This document shows positions 22,073 through 26,845 of a stretch of 26,845 nucleotides of DNA, piece after piece. Position 1 is the first letter of the stretch. Every line of letters begins with the position of its first letter. Source of the stretch: an uncultured Blautia sp. GTDB lineage: Bacteria; Bacillota_A; Clostridia; Lachnospirales; Lachnospiraceae. Under the pieces are notes generated by a model. That model saw nothing but the letters and a program-made list of their open reading frames with translations, ran no database searches and was not told where the DNA came from. The translations under genes were made by a program, and so were the position numbers. The DNA is taken from assembly GCA_905209435.1 (NCBI GenBank), contig CAJLTE010000035.1, positions 1-26,845 of the forward strand, in the 5' to 3' direction.

Positions 22073-23203
22073 TTAATAATTTCCCAGAATTCTCATTCTG
22101 TCAGCTTCTGCCTCAATTCCTCTCAGTGCGTTCTTCACTGCACTGTCCCTTAAATTCCCCTCAAAATCCAGGAAGAATCTGTACTGCCAGTTCTTACCTG
22201 TAATTGGGCGGGATTCGATTTTTGTCATATTAAGTCCATTATAAATAATATGAGACAGCATATTGTAAAGTGTTCCACTCTCATGATGTAATTCAAAGAA
22301 AATGCTGATCTTATGTGCATCTTTCACATAAATTGGTTTCTTGCTCACAATGACAAAACGTGTAGCGTTCTGTCCGTTATAACAGATATTCTCTGCCAGG
22401 ATCTTCAGTCCGTAAAGTTCACCCGCCTGTCTGCTGGCAATGGCAGCCTGCGTCTTGTCATTGTCCTCTTTAATCCTTTTGGCTGAACCAGCCGTATTTT
22501 CCATCTCTTTCTTCTTCCAGGCCGGATGAGTCTCCAGATATTTTCCACACTGGGCAAGCGCCTGCGGATGGGAGCATACCTGTCTGATATCCTCAAGTTC
22601 CGCATCCGGCAATCCCAGAAGTACATGCTCCGGGCGAATGATCTGCTCACCTACAATGCTCAGATCATACTCTGTAAGAAGATCATAGATATCAGCTACA
22701 ATCCCGGCTGTTGTATTCTCAATGGGAAGAACTGCATAATCTGCTCTTTCTGCCACAACTTCCTCCATAGCATCACGCCAGGTCTTCACATGATAGCTCT
22801 CAATATCACCATGGAAATATTCTCTCATGGCAGCATAGCTGTAAGCGCCCTCTACTCCCTGAAAAACAACTGTAACATCTTTCAGAGGAAGCTTGTCTAC
22901 CATTTCAAGCTTCTCATCATCCTCAATTCCATGTTCTGTCAGAAGCTGATACTGTCTTTTACGACTAATCGCCATAACCTGCTGAAAAAGCTCCTGCGCA
23001 CCAAGCTGATTGAACTCTCCGTGTGCCTTGCCTCTGAGAACTTCCAGTTTCTGTCTCTCACGTTCCGGATCAAGAACTTTCTTTCCCGTGCGTATCTTGT
23101 ATTCAGCAACATCCTCACATACTTTCATCCGCTGTTCGAAAAGACGGATAATCTCGCTGTCAATCTTATCTATTTCGTCTCTGCATTCCTGTAAATCTAT
23201 CAT
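22073..23203 (-). CDS. pheA: Bifunctional chorismate mutase/prephenate dehydratase
   Basis: The enzyme converts chorismate to prephenate and then phenylpyruvate in phenylalanine synthesis. Domain order in the 376 residues: AroQ chorismate mutase (1-85; LQECRDEIDKIDSEIIRLFEQRM with the DPERE segment at 45-49), a linker, prephenate dehydratase (about 110-290; FQGVEGAYSYAA at 114-125, VLPIENTTAGIV at 158-169, SHPQALAQC at 211-219 and the catalytic NATRF at 279-283), and an ACT domain (298-376) with the ESRP motif at 330-333 that normally binds phenylalanine for feedback inhibition. The usual GAL(V/Y) motif reads SGTLYNML here. All parts are present. The start follows AAGGA. No leader peptide or T-box is visible upstream; the 95-nt gap after folC has only a 7-bp imperfect hairpin. 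Confidence 0.95.
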   Translation of the reverse strand: MIDLQECRDEIDKIDSEIIRLFEQRMKVCEDVAEYKIRTGKKVLDPERERQKLEVLRGKAHGEFNQLGAQELFQQVMAISRKRQYQLLTEHGIEDDEKLEMVDKLPLKDVTVVFQGVEGAYSYAAMREYFHGDIESYHVKTWRDAMEEVVAERADYAVLPIENTTAGIVADIYDLLTEYDLSIVGEQIIRPEHVLLGLPDAELEDIRQVCSHPQALAQCGKYLETHPAWKKKEMENTAGSAKRIKEDNDKTQAAIASRQAGELYGLKILAENICYNGQNATRFVIVSKKPIYVKDAHKISIFFELHHESGTLYNMLSHIIYNGLNMTKIESRPITGKNWQYRFFLDFEGNLRDSAVKNALRGIEAEADRMRILGNY

Positions 23204-23298
23204 CTATATTATTCCTTCTACTTTCTCCTGAAGTTTCATTTCTGCTTTCATGGTCTGTTCCAGCTCTCATCTCAGCCGGAGCAACAAGACATTCCGTA

Positions 23299-24591
23299 TT
23301 AGTTATTCTTTATGCCCTCTACAACATCAGTCATCTCTCCTATAAAGGAAAGGGAACCAAACGCTATGATCACATCCTGTTCTCCTGCAATTGCAAATGC
23401 CTTCTCCACAGCATCTTTAATGGACATCATAGCCCGGACGTTCAAATTATATTCTCTGACAGCCTCTGCCAGTTTCTCTGCCGGAAGTGCTCGTACATTA
23501 TCCGGTGTCTGAATTGTAAGAATCTGGTCTGCAAAATGTGCGGTCTTCTGAATAACACTTCTGTAATCTTTGTCTGCAAAAACTCCCATAATGTAAATCA
23601 GACGTTTTCCCTTAAAATAGTGCTCGATGGAAGCCGCCAGCATATCCGCTGCTGCAGGATTATGCGCTCCGTCTACCACAAACAACGGCTTCTTACAGAT
23701 TACTGTAAACCTTCCATTCCAGTGTGTATTCTTAAATCCCTCTTTTCTCTGATCTTCAGTTGTAGGGAAGCCCAGATCATTCAACACTTTCAATGCATTC
23801 AATGCAACTACTGCATTCTCTTTCTGGTATACTCCTGCCAGCGGAATCTCATAATCCTCACCGTCATACCGTATCGTCTGTCCCATACAGCTCTCCTTAA
23901 TCACCGGAACCGTTGAAGCGTCTGCCACTGTACAGTGTGCATGATGCTTTGCACAGGCAGTCTCGATTACCTGTATTGCTTCCGGCTTCTGCATTGCTGT
24001 TACCACATGGCTGTTATCCTTTATAATGCCGGCCTTTTTTTCAGCAATTTGTGACAGGGTATTTCCAAGAAAAGACATATGATCCATGCTGATAGACACC
24101 AGCACTGACAGTAATGTGTTCTTAATGATATTTGTAGCGTCCAGATTTCCGCCCATTCCGACTTCTAACAAAACGAGATCACATTTCTCGTTTCTGAAAA
24201 ATAGAAATGCCACTGCTGTTTCTATCTCAAATGCAGTGGGATGAGGATAGCCATCCTTAGTCATGGCTGTAATGGCATCAGCCACCTGTGTAATATATGC
24301 AGCAAATTTCTCTCTGCTGATTCTGCTGCCGGATACTTCCATTCTTCCTCTGTAAGAATACAGGGTAGGTGAAACATATCTGCCGACACGGTATCCCGCT
24401 TCAGACAAAACAGAATATAAAAAAGCAATTACAGATCCCTTTCCATTGGTACCGGCCACATGAACATATTTCAGATCATCCTGAGGATTTCCCAGGCGCT
24501 TCATCAGCTCCCGCATGTGGTCAAGTCCCAGCACACTGGGGATTTCGCGTGTGATTCTGCCTATGTACTCCCGGCTCTCCTGATAATTCAT
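23299..24591 (-). CDS. folC: Folylpolyglutamate synthase/dihydrofolate synthase-type Mur ligase
   Basis: The 430-residue Mur-ligase-fold enzyme adds glutamate to (dihydro)folate using ATP. Visible are the P-loop HVAGTNGKGSV (45-54), the YVSPTLYSYRGRM segment in place of the usual SPHL motif, LEVGMGGNLDATN near 144-156 with SMDHMSFLG, and VVDGAHNP in the C-terminal domain. I chose ATG 24591 because GAGGAG lies seven bases upstream and MNYQESREYIGRI matches family N-termini; the frame is open twelve codons further but unsupported. It is the first gene after the promoter at 24728-24756 and opens the long leftward operon. Whether it has both FPGS and DHFS activity cannot be told; the family also includes FPGS-only enzymes. 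Confidence 0.93.
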   Translation of the reverse strand: MNYQESREYIGRITREIPSVLGLDHMRELMKRLGNPQDDLKYVHVAGTNGKGSVIAFLYSVLSEAGYRVGRYVSPTLYSYRGRMEVSGSRISREKFAAYITQVADAITAMTKDGYPHPTAFEIETAVAFLFFRNEKCDLVLLEVGMGGNLDATNIIKNTLLSVLVSISMDHMSFLGNTLSQIAEKKAGIIKDNSHVVTAMQKPEAIQVIETACAKHHAHCTVADASTVPVIKESCMGQTIRYDGEDYEIPLAGVYQKENAVVALNALKVLNDLGFPTTEDQRKEGFKNTHWNGRFTVICKKPLFVVDGAHNPAAADMLAASIEHYFKGKRLIYIMGVFADKDYRSVIQKTAHFADQILTIQTPDNVRALPAEKLAEAVREYNLNVRAMMSIKDAVEKAFAIAGEQDVIIAFGSLSFIGEMTDVVEGIKNN

Positions 24592-24712
24592 AATAAACTC
24601 CTCTGTTTCTATGAGCCTGAAAATCATTTTAATAATATTAGCGTTTTCTTAAGGCTCGTTTTCTTCGATAACAATTCTATATGTTTTTGTCTGTATATAA
24701 GCTCCAGGCACT

Positions 24713-24724
24713 AACACATGTGTT
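24713..24724. promoter_or_regulatory. 12-bp palindrome at the folC transcription start
   Basis: AACACATGTGTT is a perfect 12-bp palindrome centred two to three bases downstream of the predicted folC start near 24721. Its position suits a repressor site, but one copy alone could be chance. Confidence 0.3.
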
Positions 24725-24727
24725 CTC

Positions 24728-24756
24728 ATTATATCCCACACGTATGTTTTTTTCAA
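24728..24756 (-). promoter_or_regulatory. Sigma-A promoter of the folC-pheA-ppx-ppk1 operon
   Basis: The minus strand has -35 TTGAAA (24751-24756) and a perfect -10 TATAAT (24728-24733) with 17-bp spacing. The leader to folC is about 130 nt. It lies in the divergent gap with the plus-strand membrane protein gene, whose own promoter I could not identify. Confidence 0.85.
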
Positions 24757-24810
24757 GGCAGGCAATACTAGAATCAGATAAAATTTGTGTAAAGAAACGG
24801 GAGGTTATTT

Positions 24811-25197
24811 ATGAAAAAATCATTTCTGTTCTGCGGCCTGGCCGGATGGTGTATGGAGGTTCTCTGGACAGGTCTGCATTCCGTTGCTTCCGGCGAACTG
24901 ACCATGATCGGAAAAACCTCTCTTTTAATGTTTCCCATTTACGGATGTGCAGCTGTCATCCGGCCTCTCTACGAGAAGTTCTCTTCTGTACCGGTTATGA
25001 TCCGCGGATGTATCTACACTGTCGGAATTTTTTCTGTAGAATTTATCAGCGGTGCTTTTCTGCGATGTTTTCACATGTGTCCATGGGATTATAGTCAGGC
25101 ACCTCTGAATTATAAGGGACTGATCCGTCTGGACTATGCACCACTCTGGTTCGGAACCGGATTATTTTTCGAAAAAATACTCAAAAAACTCTCTTGA
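24811..25197 (+). CDS. Small membrane protein of the PF06541 (CmpB-like) family
   Basis: The 128-residue protein is mostly hydrophobic, with predicted membrane segments near 5-25, 35-53, 62-86 and 108-122. The pattern GWCMEVLWTGLHS, GKTSLLMFPIYG, RGCIYTVGIFSVEFISGAFLR, CPWDYS, and NYKGLIRLDYAPLWFGTGLFFE is that of a family described in databases as putative ABC-transporter type IV (DUF1113); to my knowledge its function is not established. The ATG at 24811 follows GGGAGG at a good distance. It ends just ahead of pyrB and its stop codon overlaps the pyrB promoter. The protein has no evident link to pyrimidine synthesis. Confidence 0.85.
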   Translation: MKKSFLFCGLAGWCMEVLWTGLHSVASGELTMIGKTSLLMFPIYGCAAVIRPLYEKFSSVPVMIRGCIYTVGIFSVEFISGAFLRCFHMCPWDYSQAPLNYKGLIRLDYAPLWFGTGLFFEKILKKLS

Positions 25198-25222
25198 AAA
25201 ATATACACGGTTATTATATGAT
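25194..25222 (+). promoter_or_regulatory. Sigma-A promoter of pyrBI
   Basis: A -35 TTGAAA (25194-25199) and a -10 TATGAT (25217-25222) are separated by 17 bp. The -35 contains the TGA stop (25195-25197) of the preceding gene. The predicted start near 25229 gives a leader of about 48 nt with no PyrR-binding loop and no terminator. Confidence 0.82.
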
Positions 25223-25276
25223 GTTAAGAGGGATTACGAAAAAAGTTCCTGAACCAACAAAATATGGAGGTATGAA

Positions 25277-26200
25277 ATGAGACACTTAATGAGTCCGCTG
25301 GACCTGTCTGTAGACGAGCTGAATACTCTTCTCGATCTGGCCAGTGATATTGAGAAACACCCAGATAAATACGCGCATGTCTGCGACGATAAGAGACTTG
25401 CCACCTTATTCTATGAGCCAAGCACCCGTACCCGCCTCAGCTTTGAAGCTGCCATGATGAATCTCGGCGGTAAAGTTCTTGGTTTTTCATCAGCTGATTC
25501 CAGTTCCGCTTCCAAAGGCGAAAGTGTTGCTGATACTATTCGTGTTGTATCCTGTTATGCAGATATCTGTGCTATGCGTCACCCGAAAGAGGGCGCTCCG
25601 TTAGTAGCTTCTATGGCTTCTTCAATTCCTGTTATCAACGCCGGCGACGGTGGTCATCAACATCCTACCCAGACATTAACTGATTTACTTACCATTCGTT
25701 CTCTGAAAGGACGCTTAGACAACCTTACCATTGGTCTGTGCGGCGACCTGAAATTCGGACGTACCGTTCACTCTCTGATCGAGGCTCTTGTACGTTACAC
25801 AAATGTAAAATTTGTACTGATCTCACCAGAAGAACTTCGTATTCCAAGTTACATCCGTGAAGATGTCCTTAAAAAGAACAATATTGAATTCCAGGAAGTT
25901 GAGCGCCTGGAAGATGCTCTTCCAAACCTGGATATCCTGTACATGACCCGTGTACAGAAGGAGCGTTTCTTCAACGAAGAAGATTATGTTCGTATGAAAG
26001 ATTTCTATATTCTTGACAAACAGAAAATGGAACTTGCAAAAGAAGACATGTATATTCTGCATCCACTTCCACGTGTAAACGAAATCGCAACAGAAGTAGA
26101 TGCAGACCCGAGAGCAGCTTATTTCAAACAGGCACAGTACGGTGTATATGTACGTATGGCCCTGATTCTCACATTACTGGAGGTAAAATTACCATGTTAA
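25277..26200 (+). CDS. pyrB: Aspartate carbamoyltransferase, catalytic subunit
   Basis: This enzyme condenses carbamoyl phosphate with aspartate, the committed step of pyrimidine synthesis. The 307-residue product has the carbamoyl-phosphate site [13 protein letters not shown] (45-57), the SASKGES loop with K80, [10 protein letters not shown] in the centre, [12 protein letters not shown], and [14 protein letters not shown] near the C-terminus. The length is typical. The ATG follows GGAGG. The gene overlaps pyrI by 7 nt, so the catalytic and regulatory subunits are made together, as in class B ATCase. No PyrR attenuator is visible in the leader. Confidence 0.97.
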   Translation: MRHLMSPLDLSVDELNTLLDLASDIEKHPDKYAHVCDDKRLATLFYEPSTRTRLSFEAAMMNLGGKVLGFSSADSSSASKGESVADTIRVVSCYADICAMRHPKEGAPLVASMASSIPVINAGDGGHQHPTQTLTDLLTIRSLKGRLDNLTIGLCGDLKFGRTVHSLIEALVRYTNVKFVLISPEELRIPSYIREDVLKKNNIEFQEVERLEDALPNLDILYMTRVQKERFFNEEDYVRMKDFYILDKQKMELAKEDMYILHPLPRVNEIATEVDADPRAAYFKQAQYGVYVRMALILTLLEVKLPC

Positions 26201-26631
26201 ATGTTGGCGCACTTCGTGAAGGTTATGTATTAGATCATATCAAAGCCGGAAAAGCAATGACTATCTATCATGATCTGAAGCTTGATAAACTTGACTGTAC
26301 AGTTGCGATCATCAAAAATGCACGCAGCAACAAAATGGGAAAGAAAGATATCATCAAAGTTGAATGCCCGATTGAGAATCTTGATCTGGATATTCTTGGA
26401 TTCATTGATCACAATATCACTGTAAATATCATCAAAGACGAGAAAATCGTTGCAAAAAAAGACTTGAAACTTCCGAAACAAGTCGTAAACGTAATCAAAT
26501 GTAAGAACCCTCGCTGCATCACTTCCATTGAGCAGGGACTTGATCAGATCTTCGTTCTCGCTGATGAGGAAAAAGAAGTTTATAGATGCAAATATTGCGA
26601 AGAGAAATATACAGGTAAACGTAATAAATAA
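26194..26631 (+). CDS. pyrI: Aspartate carbamoyltransferase, regulatory subunit
   Basis: PyrI binds CTP/ATP and confers allosteric control on PyrB. The 145-residue product has the nucleotide-binding N-terminal domain ([13 protein letters not shown] at 10-22) and a C-terminal zinc domain with four cysteines C103, C108, C132 and C135 in the spacing C-x4-C...C-x2-C. That is the classic PyrI zinc site. The ATG at 26194 lies inside the last codons of pyrB with GGAGG about ten bases upstream. A hairpin terminator follows after about 30 nt. Confidence 0.97.
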   Translation: MLNVGALREGYVLDHIKAGKAMTIYHDLKLDKLDCTVAIIKNARSNKMGKKDIIKVECPIENLDLDILGFIDHNITVNIIKDEKIVAKKDLKLPKQVVNVIKCKNPRCITSIEQGLDQIFVLADEEKEVYRCKYCEEKYTGKRNK

Positions 26632-26659
26632 TTGGTTAATACCTCATATTAGTCATTAC

Positions 26660-26695
26660 ATAACCGGGAATCATTATGGTTTCCGGTTATTTTTA
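26660..26695 (+). terminator. Terminator of pyrBI
   Basis: An 11-bp stem (ATAACCGGGAA with TTTCCGGTTAT, one G-T wobble) with a short loop ends in TTTTT on the plus strand, 28 nt past pyrI. Confidence 0.88.
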
Positions 26696-26737
26696 TGTCA
26701 TAGGAACATTACGGAGTAATTTCCTATGACATAAAAA
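26690..26737. repeat. Long perfect inverted repeat between pyrI and rnpB
   Basis: The 17-base arms at 26690-26706 and 26721-26737 are exact reverse complements (the left arm reads TTTTTATGTCATAGGAA). The 14-base interval holds a second stem, ATTAC with GTAAT, around a GGA loop, with a single C bulge. The element begins with a T run and ends with an A run, so it could terminate transcription from both sides. It abuts the pyrBI and rnpB terminators. Confidence 0.85.
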
Positions 26738-26776
26738 ATCCCGCTGACTAATGCATTTCTCATTAGCAGCGAGATT
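26733..26776 (-). terminator. Terminator of rnpB
   Basis: On the minus strand AATCTCGCTGCTAATG pairs with CATTAGTCAGCGGGATT (one bulge, one wobble) with a 7-nt loop and then six T residues. It lies about 20 nt past the RNase P RNA 3' end. Confidence 0.88.
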
Positions 26777-26792
26777 CTAATTTCTTATTATA

Positions 26793-26845
26793 CGCAATCA
26801 GACCGATAAGCCGGGTTATGTCATTGGGTAATCATCTGTCTAGGC
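26793..26845 (-). ncRNA. rnpB: RNase P RNA, 3' end only (rest beyond the window)
   Basis: Reading the minus strand from the right edge gives CCTAGACAGATGATTACCC and then ATAACCCGGCTTATCGGTC, which closely follows the conserved 3' part of bacterial type A RNase P RNA (E. coli has ...GACAGAACCCGGCTTATCGGTCAG..., as I recall it). The final TGATTGCG should pair with the 5' end outside the window. The gene is convergent with pyrBI. The 3' boundary is approximate. Confidence 0.9.

Noticed and set aside
24681..25094. Plus-strand 137-codon frame overlapping the PF06541 gene
   Set aside because: It is out of frame with the membrane protein, which has a good ribosome binding site and family motifs.
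25223..25276. PyrR attenuator before pyrB
   Set aside because: The leader is too short and lacks the PyrR loop and terminator/antiterminator stems.

Overview
The window reads as ordinary chromosomal DNA from a Gram-positive anaerobe of the class Clostridia, most likely family Lachnospiraceae. The evidence is the rimP-nusA-ylxR-ylxQ-infB-rbfA-nrnA order, a second gyrase-like topoisomerase pair kept together as an operon, a Bacillus-type LexA box, strong AGGAGG ribosome binding sites and very regular TTGACA/TATAAT promoters with 17-bp spacers. I cannot name the genus. Nearly everything from 1 to about 24,750 lies on the minus strand. The right end has a small plus-strand block and then the 3' end of the RNase P RNA gene, on the minus strand again.

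Layout, reading the minus strand in the direction of transcription (right to left). (1) 24756-16727: a promoter leads into folC, pheA, a DUF815 AAA+ ATPase, ppx (with an HD domain) and ppk1, and a strong terminator closes the unit. (2) 16589-12064: a perfect -35 promoter and a long A-rich leader precede a sugar-type ABC importer (binding protein plus two permeases, no ATPase) and an N-acetylneuraminate-lyase-family aldolase, followed by a perfect terminator. An SGNH esterase with its own terminator follows at 11908-11182. Together these suggest uptake and cleavage of a sialic-acid-like sugar with removal of an acyl group, but kinase, epimerase, sialidase and regulator are absent here. (3) A single tRNA-Glu(CTC) with its own promoter and terminator. 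(4) 10789-6406: a topoisomerase IV-like parE-parC operon whose promoter overlaps a near-consensus LexA (SOS) box. (5) 6340 to the left edge: the transcription/translation operon rimP, nusA, ylxR (rnpM), ylxQ, infB, rbfA and partial nrnA, tightly packed with overlapping starts and two TTG starts.

The plus-strand block (24811-26695) holds a small PF06541-type membrane protein, then pyrB and pyrI. The pyrBI promoter has its -35 box inside the stop codon of the membrane protein gene. Between pyrI and the convergent rnpB lie three abutting hairpins in about 120 bases, the middle one being a 17-bp perfect inverted repeat.

I found no phage genes, transposases, CRISPR array or defence island. The points most worth following are the SOS control of parEC, the sialate-lyase cluster with a binding protein that lacks a lipobox, the RGG-like 29-residue repeats in IF2, and the triple hairpin between pyrI and rnpB. 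None is strong evidence for a wholly new system.
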